Assembly: GCF_000835495.1 (NCBI RefSeq)
Contig: NW_015622544.1
Coordinates: forward strand, 1,383,704-1,447,703
Direction of reading: 5' to 3'
Origin: Cladophialophora immunda
Taxonomy: Eukaryota; Ascomycota; Eurotiomycetes; Chaetothyriales; Herpotrichiellaceae
DNA length: 64,000 nucleotides
Below are positions 33,813 to 43,700 of this stretch, in pieces; the first letter of the stretch is position 1, and every line of letters begins with the position of its first letter. A program made the position numbers and the translations under genes. Below the pieces are notes generated by a model, which was not told where the DNA came from, made no database searches, and saw nothing but the letters and a program-made list of their open reading frames with translations.

Positions 33813-33933
33813 GGTTAGCGCCTCTATATACCCCGCCACAGGCGAAATACCGAGTGCCTCGTACAAAGTTGGATAGACGGAGAATGGCGCCAGGAAAGCT
33901 TATCCTTCTAAAATTGCTGGATCCGGTTAGCGC
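33813..33933. promoter_or_regulatory. Repeated GGTTAGCGC 9-mer
   Basis: GGTTAGCGC occurs at 33813-33821 and 33925-33933, both on the plus strand, each preceded within 12 bases by ATCCG. The first copy directly abuts the CCG-N5-CGG element. Possible operator half-sites. Confidence 0.35.
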
Positions 33934-34446
33934 ACAGAGCTATACACACGGCTCATGTGCCGCTTCGCTCCCCAGATGCAAAGGCTCGAGATTTGTTGTA
34001 TCGTTGTAGGGACAAATCCATCAGTTTCTACTACCAGGTTGAGCTAGAGTCCTCGAGAGGAGTTTCTCAGGATGCTGCAAAGGCGGCTTAAGCCCTCAGC
34101 CGAGTCAGTCTGCGCCCAGACCGTGGTCCGCGCTCCTTATCAGCAACTTTTGTCAAGCGGGGTCGAGCATCGGAAAGAAAGCGAGATCTACCAAGTTAGA
34201 GTGTATCTATACGGCCACGATACCCATGCCGTATAACCGTGACGTGATTCAACAGACATGGGCATTCTTTTCGTAATATATACAAGCAGTCTCAGTAACT
34301 TGACTTACCCGACAAGCCTTCGTCCGCCGCCGGAGCTTGTATTACTGTGATTGCCAGTAACAAGACCTTGCCACGTCGAATAGAGAAGGCCTAAAAGTTC
34401 GACACGGGGATAGATCACTTGTCCGGTTCGAAGTCACGAAAGCCCT

Positions 34447-36108
34447 ATGGCACGGCCGCCTTCAGAGCCTGACTATGCCTGGTCACGCCCTGGCGGCCTG
34501 GTTGAATTTCCCGGTGCGGAGCCGGGGAGCCTGGACATCTGGGTGTATTGCGACAAGTTCTCTTACTTCCAACAAGAATCGGTCTCCCTGAGAACCTATT
34601 CGGCAGCTTCTGTGTACGACATCGACATTATCAAGGACGGGTGTGAGCCCCGGTCCGTCTTCCACCAGAAAGGCCTGCCAGGACGCCAGCACGAGACTCC
34701 GTCGGATGCCTACGCCGTCGGCTGCAACTGGCCTGAGGCACTGTCTATTCGTCTGGACGAAGAAACCTGGACCCCGGGATACTACGTGGTCGTCATTCGA
34801 GCGACTGACCGCCACCAACGGATACGTGAGCGCGAGGGGTTTTTCATCGTCAAAGCCAGCAAACCCTCGGACGCCGACTTCGTGCTGATCCACACGACAT
34901 GCACCGTCTTGGCCTACAACGACTGGGGCGGTGCCAATCATTACCGCGGGCTGCCAGATGGGTATCAAAACGATACTCCTACGCCACTGTCAAGTACGCA
35001 ACGGCCAATCGCGAGAGGAATGATCCGGATCCCGGACAATGCGCCTCGAGAAGGGACGGGGGACTTCATGCCGGGTCTGAATTGGACCCCGCGGTATCTC
35101 TCTCTAGAGTATTCGTGGTATGGGCGCTATAGCAGGCATTATGCTGATGCGGGCTATGCCATCTACGAGCGACCTTTTGTCCTCTGGGCAGAACCTGCAG
35201 GGTATAGGATCCACCACCTCACACAAACAGATCTTCAAGACCCAGCTGCATCCCCTCTTGGTGGCTACCGTTGCGCAGTGATAGTCGGCCACGACGAGTA
35301 CTGGACGTGGGAGCAGCGTGACACAATCGATCAATTTGTGGACCAGGGAGGCTCCTTTGCACGCTTCGGCGGTAATTTTGCCAAGCAGGTCCGGTTGTCG
35401 TCCGATCTGAAAACGCAGTACTATTATGGTACCCCAGACAACGACCCCGAGAGCAAGATAAATCCTCAACGGACCACAACGTCCTGGGAGTGGCCAGCTA
35501 TTCAGCGCCCCGCCGCACAGACCGTCGGCCTGTGTGGACTTACTGGGGTATACGCAAGGTACGGTGTCGCCACTCCACGCTCTTCCGGGGGTTTTCTGGT
35601 CTATAGGCCAGACCACTGGGCGCTTCAAGGCACACAACTCTTCTATGGCGACACCTTCGGGGGGAACCCCGTGAACATTGCCGCATTTGAGGTGGATGGC
35701 TGTCAGTATACCTTTCGGCAGGGTCTGCCATACCCTACATTAGAGGATGGTGCCCCTTCCACACTGGAAATCATTGCCATGTGTCCTGCGGTCCTGGGCG
35801 AACAAGACCGCTGGAACGGCTCGGAGCCTATTGGTGGTCCTGAAAGGGACAAAATCGAGCTCATGCAAAGTCTCTTCAAGCCTCAGAAGGACGGGTCGAC
35901 TTACATGCCCGAGTACCTCAAAGGGCTCAAGTACGGCTCAGGCATGATAGCGTCTTTCACGCGAGAGAAGGGGGAGGTCTTTTGCGCCGGCACAGCGGAA
36001 TGGGTGGTGGGCTTGAAAAAGCGTGACCCATATACGGAAATCGTCACTAAAAATGTGTTGAATAAGTTTATCGGGAAGCCGGGACGTAGATCAGGGTGTC
36101 GACTGTAG
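34447..36108 (+). CDS. N,N-dimethylformamidase large-subunit-like protein
   Basis: 553 residues, no intron. It resembles the catalytic (large) subunit of bacterial N,N-dimethylformamidase, an iron enzyme that splits DMF into dimethylamine and formate. Recognisable blocks are LAYNDWGGANHYRG (about 155-168), the metal-site motif VGHDEYWTWEQRD (His about 282 and Glu about 284, in the H-x-E spacing of the iron ligands), and SFARFGGN (about 303-310). After that comes FLVYRPDHWALQGT. The third iron ligand of the bacterial enzyme is a Tyr; I cannot place it with certainty. The first 130 residues are beta-rich, like the N-terminal domain of the family. There is no signal peptide and no gene for the bacterial small subunit nearby. 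The real substrate is unknown. Lack of introns and bacterial relatives suggest old horizontal transfer, which is inference. Confidence 0.8.
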   Translation: MARPPSEPDYAWSRPGGLVEFPGAEPGSLDIWVYCDKFSYFQQESVSLRTYSAASVYDIDIIKDGCEPRSVFHQKGLPGRQHETPSDAYAVGCNWPEALSIRLDEETWTPGYYVVVIRATDRHQRIREREGFFIVKASKPSDADFVLIHTTCTVLAYNDWGGANHYRGLPDGYQNDTPTPLSSTQRPIARGMIRIPDNAPREGTGDFMPGLNWTPRYLSLEYSWYGRYSRHYADAGYAIYERPFVLWAEPAGYRIHHLTQTDLQDPAASPLGGYRCAVIVGHDEYWTWEQRDTIDQFVDQGGSFARFGGNFAKQVRLSSDLKTQYYYGTPDNDPESKINPQRTTTSWEWPAIQRPAAQTVGLCGLTGVYARYGVATPRSSGGFLVYRPDHWALQGTQLFYGDTFGGNPVNIAAFEVDGCQYTFRQGLPYPTLEDGAPSTLEIIAMCPAVLGEQDRWNGSEPIGGPERDKIELMQSLFKPQKDGSTYMPEYLKGLKYGSGMIASFTREKGEVFCAGTAEWVVGLKKRDPYTEIVTKNVLNKFIGKPGRRSGCRL

Positions 36109-36906
36109 TATCACACATATCAGCTCCATGTCCTAGCAAAGTCAGTACGTGTATGGGCAGGGTATTCCATATCCAATGCCATTCATGGAGGCAAATCAAG
36201 TCGCCGTAGGCCCCCAACGCGAGGAGTACGCGGTTCAGGTCCCGAGCCATGAGGTTGTGTTTGAAACATACTTCTCCGCGCCCCGGATTCTGTCGATTCT
36301 GTAGTGTGCTCTTCTCTTGCAGCCATTGGCTTCAGTACAAGCCCATGGTTCGTCAATCGTGACATTCTGCCTGCCTATGGTCGTCGCGGGACGGAGGGTA
36401 TGATCCTCGTTAGCTGTGACATAACAGCGGCGGAAGCGGGAAACGCGACTTCAGCATAGGCGGTTTGGAGGGCGTGGTATTCGTGGGACAATTTCGCGGC
36501 CAGTTGGCTGAGACGCGTAACGGACGTCATTTTGTACCTGAGAAGGAAGAGTCGGCGGAGAGAAGGGAAGAAGAATGCCAAAGGGAACCAGAAGCAGAGA
36601 GTCGATTCGACGGGCCCGAAAATGGAGTTCCACCGAGTTTCGCCAACAATAAGTGCTATCTTGGGAAGAGGCGCGTAAGAGGGACTGCAGTGGAAATCAT
36701 AGAGGCGCGGGTGATATAAAGCGGAGGTCGAAGGGTGAGAAGAAGGTATGAAGAGGCTGAGTTGTGGGCAGTTTTACCATGATGATTGCTGGAGCCGCCC
36801 CGCGATTTTGGAGCCACGCCGCAGCCTCGCTCCCGCACGAGGCTGAACTACAGCACCAACGGCATGATTTGTAGGATTAACCTTGATGTCGAGCCCAACC
36901 AGAGAT
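36109..36906. other. Convergent intergenic region with a small candidate gene
   Basis: It lies between the dimethylformamidase-like gene (+) and CZIB (-). It contains the small minus-strand candidate at 36375-36530 and a TATA-like sequence (TTTATATCA on the minus strand, about 36712-36721) upstream of it. Confidence 0.5.
36375..36530 (-). CDS. Candidate small protein (51 residues)
   Basis: It reads MTSVTRLSQLAAKLSHEY and continues in an amphipathic helix-like pattern to SVPRRP. Just before the ATG is a pyrimidine-rich tract ending CTTCTCAG, which looks like a real 3' splice site, so an upstream (leader) exon is likely. A minus-strand TATA-like element lies about 185 bases upstream. No family recognised. 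It could also be a chance frame. Confidence 0.3.
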   Translation of the reverse strand: MTSVTRLSQLAAKLSHEYHALQTAYAEVAFPASAAVMSQLTRIIPSVPRRP

Positions 36907-37758
36907 TCAAGCTCGCCGTATCTGCCATTTGATGTCTTTGATGCTTACTTCCTCGCCGGCCTTCTCGTCGTAGTCAAACCACTCTCCTTCCGACAAGTCA
37001 ATCCCCGTGAACTTGGTCCCTGACTCGATTCCCGTGGCCTCCCATTCTCCCTGGGCAGAATCAAGGTCAGAGGAAAGAGAGAATCTTAGCGTGCAGGGTG
37101 ACCTACATCTGGCTTGAAATCCGTAAATTCCAGACCTCGACAATCGATGTCGATGATGTTCTTCGGTTTGGCGGGTGAATTCTGCTCGTATTTTGCCGGA
37201 GCTGCTTTGATTGAGGCGCTTGACTCTCTCTGCGTGGAAATGCGTCCGGTTAGCATTGTGAAAGATACCCAGGCCGCCTCCGGCAACAAAGCGGTCACTT
37301 TCATTCACACACACACACACACACCTTACAGTTCTTGCATTTCCAGACAAAATTTGCCTCTCCTCGGCTCCCGGATTGTTCGTTCATCTCCTGTATTTCG
37401 TGAGGTCAGATGGTACCCTAACGCCGACTCAACCCACGACAGCTTCAGCCAGAAAACCAAGCCAAGGAGCTGTCAGATGAGAGTCGAGCGAGGAGACGCC
37501 ACACATCATAGACCATGATGGTCGCAACATCCCCTTTGCAGCCTCGGAGAAAACTCACATGACGGCTGACCCCGACCCAGTTTGCATGGATCTCACGACA
37601 TGATGTACACTGGACTTTGAAGGTGTAATAGTAAGGTGATTCAGCTGTATCCGAAGGGACCAGGTTGGTCACGCTGCATAGAACCGTCAGTGTCACCCAG
37701 AGGCCGCATTCTGGGCGTCCTACCCTTCCAGATCCGCCGTCAGCGCTAATGCAAGCAT
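36907..37758 (-). CDS. CXXC-motif zinc-binding protein (UPF0587/CZIB family)
   Basis: 160 residues in five exons: 37758-37724, 37673-37559, 37390-37325, 37229-37107 and 37050-36907; phases agree and the total divides by three. The product begins MLALALTADLEGVTNL. It carries the two zinc-binding pairs as VQCTSCRE (about residues 33-36) and WKCKNCK (about 68-71), then SASIKAAP and DCRGLEF. It ends with the strongly conserved WFDYDEKAGEEVSIKDIKW. The family (human C1orf123/CZIB) is conserved in eukaryotes, with a poorly defined role. The donor of intron 3 lies inside a GT microsatellite. Intron 2 is 168 bases, the others are short. Confidence 0.92.
37306..37324. repeat. GT microsatellite at a splice donor of the CZIB gene
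   Basis: On the minus strand, exon 3 ends TGTAAG and the intron begins with about nine GT units. The 5' splice site is therefore the first of a series of possible GT donors spaced two bases apart. Confidence 0.85.
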
Positions 37759-38040
37759 TGGGATGAATCGACCTGAAACACTCTGTTGGAAGATGAGGCT
37801 CCAGCAGGTTCGGTCGGACAATGGGAAAAGGTGCACGGAATCTGGGGATTTTCTAGAGAAATTGTTGCCCGTAAAGGACTGAGGGCGTGTATGAACGGCG
37901 GCAGTGAAAGAGAAAGTATCACGAAGGTTAAACGGAGCAATTCTATTGGTTGCCTTGCCAACTGAACCTCAGTCCGCAGTGCAGAAAACACCTGGTAGAT
38001 GCGCGTTCATCAAGCGGAATCAAGCATGACATCTACATGT

Positions 38041-40116
38041 CTAAGCAAGCCAGATCCCTCCTGGCTTGGTTCCCTCCTCTTCAACCTTCTCAACCGCCTC
38101 TCCAAACATGATCCCGTGGATGTAAACCGCCCCTCCTACCACGTGGTAGACGCCCTCCTCTCCTTCGATTTCGCGCAAGAGAAAGGGCAACGCACCACCC
38201 CACAAAACCCATACCGTGTCCCCTGGTTCGATATGTTCACATGCAGAGCCAACGTAGCCTCGGGCGGTCCGGAACAATCTCCTCTTATTGACGTAAAGCC
38301 CGTTGGGAAATGAGAGCTTCTTAAATGCTTCGTGGGACCGTAGTCGTTCGCTCCAGCTAGAGGAATGAGCAGAACTTGGCTCGTGGAGGGGCCTCCCAGC
38401 GGCCCACCAATTTTCGAAATCTTGTCTCACTTCCTCATGGGCAGATCCCGGGATTTTGACGTGGCCAAATGTCAGGGCGTGGCAGAAGGCTTCGATACGG
38501 CTTTCGGGTTCGAGGTATGGATCGCCCTCTATCTCTGTCGTCGCGTAGTCCCACCAGGAGTTCCAGTCCATTTCTTGGTCAGTACTCGCCTCCGCCTCCG
38601 GCGAGGTGGAGTGGCCCACCGAGGTCACCGTCCGGATCTCATCAAAGACGATTCCCCTTAATCCAATGCGCTCGAACTGTCCATAGATGATCAGTCCAGG
38701 TTCATCAGGAGGTCTTCCGTAATGAGCTGGGCGGCCTGCGCAAGCGTTGAACGGGGTCTTGCCGCCATGGCCTTCGCTGTTGACGGCATACGCATCACAT
38801 CCTCGCTGAGGGAGAATATTGTGCAGATCAGTCGCGCACCCGAGTTGGTCAGGATGGACTTGCCAGTCATGCATCCAGGATGGAAACCCAGACTCCTGGC
38901 TTGATACCTCATGCTTGCAAGCGCAAGAGAGCACGTCCAGATTCATTTCAGTGTTGATGCAGTATGCCACGGTCCGTCCATAGACCTCCTGTGTACTTCT
39001 CTCGTAAGAGATCGGCAATGGATCTATCTGACCCTTTTCGGCCCGAAACTCCTGATGAGACATGTGCCAAAAGGCGTAGACTTTATCGCGAGCATCTGTG
39101 CTTCGACTGACCCGCAGCCCCTGAAGGAGAGTGGACAATGGGGCTGACGGAAGAAGGGTCTTCTGTTTGTACCGACTTTCCTGCCACTCCCGGGTTTTCT
39201 TGAGAATCTGAAGTCCGCCACGATGGAATGTGGCCGAGGTAGAATCTTCAGCCGCACTCCATGGGATGCTCCAGTATGACAAACCGGAGATGGCTCCCTC
39301 GAATATCTCCCACGGGACGACTACCGGGCCTAGATACACGAGGAGATTTTTGGCATGCACCGCTTCCTGGATAACCCAGGATCGACTGAACCAAGGGTCT
39401 TCCAGAATGTCCTTGGCTATTTGCTTGGTGAAGAGGTGATGGTCCTCGCTCGGAGGCGGATACAAGTGCGGCTCCTCTGTCATCAGCTTGGCCGTGAATC
39501 GGGCGAGCGAGGGAGCGTCTTCGAGCAGGCCGGTCCGTTGCGGGCTAAGAAGCCATGTGAGCATTTGTGAAAACATCCGTGTCTTCTCTCCTCTGATTGC
39601 TTTCCCCAACCACACCAGAACGTTCTCCGCCAGGGAAAATATCATGTGCATCAGCTGCACTTGGCTTGCTCTCTCACTCAAGTTGGCCTGGTCAATACAG
39701 AGCTGATCGGCCCAGATGGTGCAGAACTCTTTGTAAGCACGGATTGACATAAGGGCGCTGAATAGATTGGATGTAATCTTGACGGCGGTGTTTCCGATGA
39801 GGATTTCCTCCTTCTTTTGCGTATCTCGGAGTTGCTGGCCATCAAGGACGACAGTAGGCTCATCCGGGTCAGCCCAAACATACGATAACGCTGTCCAGCG
39901 AAGACCTGGGTGATTGGGGTCAGAAGCTAACGCCACCCAGTCGGGGCGTACTGTGACGATGGTCGCTCTGAGAGGGTCCTTGGGGTCGCGAGATGGCACA
40001 AGTTTCAAGAGTCGCAACTCCTGGTGTTCTTCGTCCAGTGCCTGATAAGCGTAGGGCCCTGGAGCTGAGCCTGGTGTCGTGCTCCATCCCTTGGTCATTA
40101 GAGCCAACGTATCCAT
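38041..40116 (-). CDS. HET-domain protein (heterokaryon incompatibility type)
   Basis: 691 residues, single exon. The HET domain occupies about residues 60-270. Its marks are RWTALSYVWADPDEP (the common Y-x-W-G/A-x-P block), then ITSNLFSALMSIR, and TIWADQLCIDQANLSERASQ (the W-x-D-x-x-C-I-D-Q block), followed by LAENVLVWLG. The C-terminal half is typical: a variable region ending in DTVWVLWGGALPFLLRE and YVHG-like sequence (AVYIHGIMFGEAV). Such proteins act in non-self recognition and regulated cell death after fusion of unlike strains; most family members have no known partner. No signal peptide or membrane segment. It is flanked by housekeeping genes. Confidence 0.92.
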   Translation of the reverse strand: MDTLALMTKGWSTTPGSAPGPYAYQALDEEHQELRLLKLVPSRDPKDPLRATIVTVRPDWVALASDPNHPGLRWTALSYVWADPDEPTVVLDGQQLRDTQKKEEILIGNTAVKITSNLFSALMSIRAYKEFCTIWADQLCIDQANLSERASQVQLMHMIFSLAENVLVWLGKAIRGEKTRMFSQMLTWLLSPQRTGLLEDAPSLARFTAKLMTEEPHLYPPPSEDHHLFTKQIAKDILEDPWFSRSWVIQEAVHAKNLLVYLGPVVVPWEIFEGAISGLSYWSIPWSAAEDSTSATFHRGGLQILKKTREWQESRYKQKTLLPSAPLSTLLQGLRVSRSTDARDKVYAFWHMSHQEFRAEKGQIDPLPISYERSTQEVYGRTVAYCINTEMNLDVLSCACKHEVSSQESGFPSWMHDWQVHPDQLGCATDLHNILPQRGCDAYAVNSEGHGGKTPFNACAGRPAHYGRPPDEPGLIIYGQFERIGLRGIVFDEIRTVTSVGHSTSPEAEASTDQEMDWNSWWDYATTEIEGDPYLEPESRIEAFCHALTFGHVKIPGSAHEEVRQDFENWWAAGRPLHEPSSAHSSSWSERLRSHEAFKKLSFPNGLYVNKRRLFRTARGYVGSACEHIEPGDTVWVLWGGALPFLLREIEGEEGVYHVVGGAVYIHGIMFGEAVEKVEEEGTKPGGIWLA

Positions 40117-40749
40117 GGGGACGCCGACCTTGGCCCGTAGAATATGTGGTTTCTTCCCATGTCGGTACTTGTACCTCTTCAGCTGGCTTGGCAGGGCGCA
40201 GTCTGGACCGATCGATACGAGACTAGGTCCTCCATTCGTGACCGACTCGAATCATCCTGCACACCTCACAACTCGACTCTGAAGCAGCCTCCGGCTTTGC
40301 AAAGGATCGATCAGGAGTGGCGCATGGTCAAAGCGACAAAGAGCTCCGCTAACAGCCTCGGTAGTATATACCAAAGCTGTACTTGTGGAGATGAATCTTG
40401 TCTACAGCGGTCTGGGAGCCATCTCGCCTCAGGATACAGGATCCAGGAATGATCGCAGCAGTGAAGACAACGCCTCCATTCGATTATATAGATCCGTCGT
40501 CGTGAAATAGGGGACGAAGGAGGGGGGGGGGGAAGTAGGGCTAGGGCGGCATCACTTTCGTCCCAAAATGGCGACCGTTTCATTGCTGGTCTTGGCGCGA
40601 CATTTGTCCTCTCTCCCATTGCATCTCAGGCTCTCTAAAAGCGAAGGTCCAGATATAGAAAGTCTCTCTTTGCTTAATTTCGGCCACACAGCAATCTTCA
40701 CAGGGCTCACAGGCTGAGCAGGTCACTGCCCCTCAGCACCTGATAGAGC
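40117..40749. other. Divergent intergenic region
   Basis: Promoters of the HET gene (-) and the helicase gene (+). There is a run of G near 40523-40532. No gene recognised. Confidence 0.6.
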
Positions 40750-43700
40750 ATGGCCCCAAAGAAGAAAAAGAAGCCTGCAGCGAACCCTGCTCGAGGGTTT
40801 GCTACGACTTCTGTACCTTCTAAATCTAAAGCCGTCGACGAGCCCGATAAGGGTTTGGTTAGCGTCGATGATACTGCCTCAGGGGCAGGCACTGGTGCTA
40901 AACCCACAGCACCTATCAAACACGAGAACGCGGTGTCGAGCAATGGCGAACAGGCTGTACAAGGTTTAAAGATCCAAGATATGACTCCCGAAGAGTTTGA
41001 AGCTCATCTGGAAGACTCTGAGCTGGAGGGAGTACTCTCCAAGTACGCTACACGATGCATTGCTGATGCTCGCCGTCAAGTCGCCAGGCTAGAAACCGAA
41101 CGGCGTCAACTGCGTCCGCAAGCGCAAAAATTATCAACATACAACTGGCTGCCGGACGAGACAGTGGACAGTCTCTTTGATATGGATGCCCATGGTAGGA
41201 GCCCTGTATCGTCGGCATCTAGGGGCGTTGAGATTCCTGTCGATGAGGAGAAACTCTTGCTCGACCTGTGGAGTTTGGAGAGAGTCTTGGTGTCATTGAA
41301 ATTTCCAAGAGTCTCTAAAGCACTTGCCCATATTGCTGAAACTGCCCTTCTAGGACAGCTAAGGAGCATCCCCGATTTCCTGCCCGGCCTGTCTGAGGCT
41401 TTGCAATGGTACGCCTCTAAGACGCCTGAGGGCGAACTCACGAACTATGAACAGACTACAGGCCCAACGACTGGATTGAGCGGTGATAGCACCCCACTCC
41501 AGATGACATCTGGTGAGTGAGAGAGGGCCCGATATTCGAATTTGCGCAGATGTCCTTTGTGCCTTACTATGTCAACAAGGCAGACCAATAACGGCGTTTC
41601 AAGATTCCCCTGCCTCGCGCAAGTATATGTGACGTCGCGATATCTTGCCGTCCTATTTCCATCTCAGATCGGTGCCTTTGATCTTAGTCGAACCCCAATT
41701 TACCCCTTTCGCAATCTTGAGCTGCATGTACCAACAGGACTAACAAAGACACAGAGCCGCCGACCGCGAACCAAAGTAGACAAAGTCCAGCATCCACGCC
41801 CGCAGGAGTTTCAGAAGCGGAGGAAGACTCATCATCGAGCCCAGAGTCTTCAGAATCTGAAGAAGACAACGACCCTGCCAAACTAATTGAGAAATCTGTT
41901 CAAATCCAACGACGACTCTGGGAGGCGCAGAACGAGGATGCCAACGATATTGCGAAGGCGGGGAAAAGAAGGGAAAGGCGCATCGCTAAATTGCAGCGTA
42001 ATTTGCAACAGCTGCGTCGTGATCCTCTGTTGGATAAGCAAGAGGAAGAAGCTGCGTGGGAAATCATCTTGACTCAACTCATGGAAGCACGTCAACAGTA
42101 CCTGCGTGTTGCTGCTACAAAGCGGCGGAAGGAGAAGCAAGCCGCTGTTCAACAGAACATCGACGATGATACCGTGATCAAGAAGCCTGGATCAGAGGAC
42201 AACGGACTAACCGCTGCTGACGACGATGATGCTCTTCTGGGTGGTATGTTTGGAGAATCCGAAGACACCATTGTCTCTGAACGAAACCAACCAGCATCTG
42301 AGAACTCGATCAGACTGCTAGACTTCGGAAAATGGTCGGGACTGTCACCAAAGAGACTTCTTGATGAAGTCTGCAGAGGCCGTGATTCGAGATGTCGGAT
42401 ACAGATCAGAACTTTGCAGCAAACCTCACACTCTACAAGACACAAATTACAGATTTCTTGGACAGCCGATACCATGGCCGAGGCTAGCACGACGTTGGCA
42501 TTACCATCCGAAGTCTCTGCTCAGGTTAATGAGCGTTTTTGGGAATTGGAGATGAGAGGCGTTGCAGCAGCGGGTACCACCCAGTCGGAGGCTTATATCT
42601 GCACTCTTGGCCTGTTTCTGGTGTCAACACTCGGTGCCAGCGAGCAGAAAGCAATAAGCCGTCTGCCGACTGTATGGAGAGATGTGGTGAAAGACTTGGG
42701 CGACACCAAAGAAAGACTTGTCAACGAAGAACGAAAGGAAACTTTACGGAGGCTGCGAGCCCTCATCTCTGAAACACAGGACAGACTGAGCCAGCGACAA
42801 AGCAAACTACCCAGCAAGGACCGATCTGAGGCCTGCAGCATTGCCGGTGACCGCCGCCGAGCTCGAGCACCTGTCATTGTGAATTGGAGTCCAGAACAAG
42901 TCTCCACGGAATGGAATACCCGCACCTCTCGTCCATCTTTTCGCGAAATGCTTCAAGTACGCCAAGAGCTCCCTGTTCACCAGTACAAAGACCGAATTCT
43001 CTCTTGCATTGCCGAACACGCCGTGAGTGTTATCTGCGCAGAGACCGGTGCCGGCAAATCGTCTGGAATTCCGGTATTGCTTTTGGAGCAAGAGTTTTGC
43101 GCCTCCCGGGACTATCGCATCCTTGTAACACAGCCAAGGAGAATATCGGCCATCACTCTCGCTAGACGCGTTTCTCAGGAGCTTGGGGAGAACCGGAACG
43201 ACATCGGTACCAACCGATCACTTGTCGGCTATGCTATTCGGTTAGAGAGCAAGACGAGCAGCACCACGCGAATCACCTATGCAACGACCGGCGTACTGCT
43301 GAGGATGTTGGAGGAATCTCCAAATCTCAATGATCTGGACTGCCTCATTCTAGACGAAGTACACGAGCGTACGATGGATTTGGACCTGCTATTTATCGCG
43401 TTGCAGAAGTTGCTAAAACGCCGGAGTACATTGAAGATCGTTCTCATGTCGGCTACAGTGGATGCTAAAAAGTTCTCGGACTACTTTGGCGGCGCTCCAG
43501 TGTTAGACCTCCCCGGAAGGACGTTTCCAGTTGAGGTGGGATTCCTGGAGGATGCAGTCGAGGCCACCACCGACCTTGCGGGCGTGAAAGAAAAAGACCC
43601 GGCAATCCAGGACGAGGACCAAGACTGGAATGATTACTACGGAAACGATAAGGGGCGACCTATCATTGCCCAACCAGAGAAGTATAGTAGCCAGACCCAA

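Larger units (their letters stand above)
33435..34446. other. Shared divergent promoter region
   Basis: 1.0 kb between the transporter (-) and the dimethylformamidase-like gene (+). It contains a CCG-N5-CGG element, two copies of GGTTAGCGC, and TATA-like sequences (CTCTATATA at about 33822 and AATATATAC at about 34276). There is no coding frame with a family signature. Confidence 0.6.

Noticed and set aside
33813..33933. The two GGTTAGCGC copies as the ends of a mobile element
   Set aside because: They are direct, not inverted, and only 112 bases apart with no transposase nearby; a regulatory reading is simpler.
38041..40116. HET gene as a linked incompatibility locus with a partner gene
   Set aside because: The neighbours are CZIB and a helicase. 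No NLR, SNARE or lipid-transfer partner gene of known HET systems is present.
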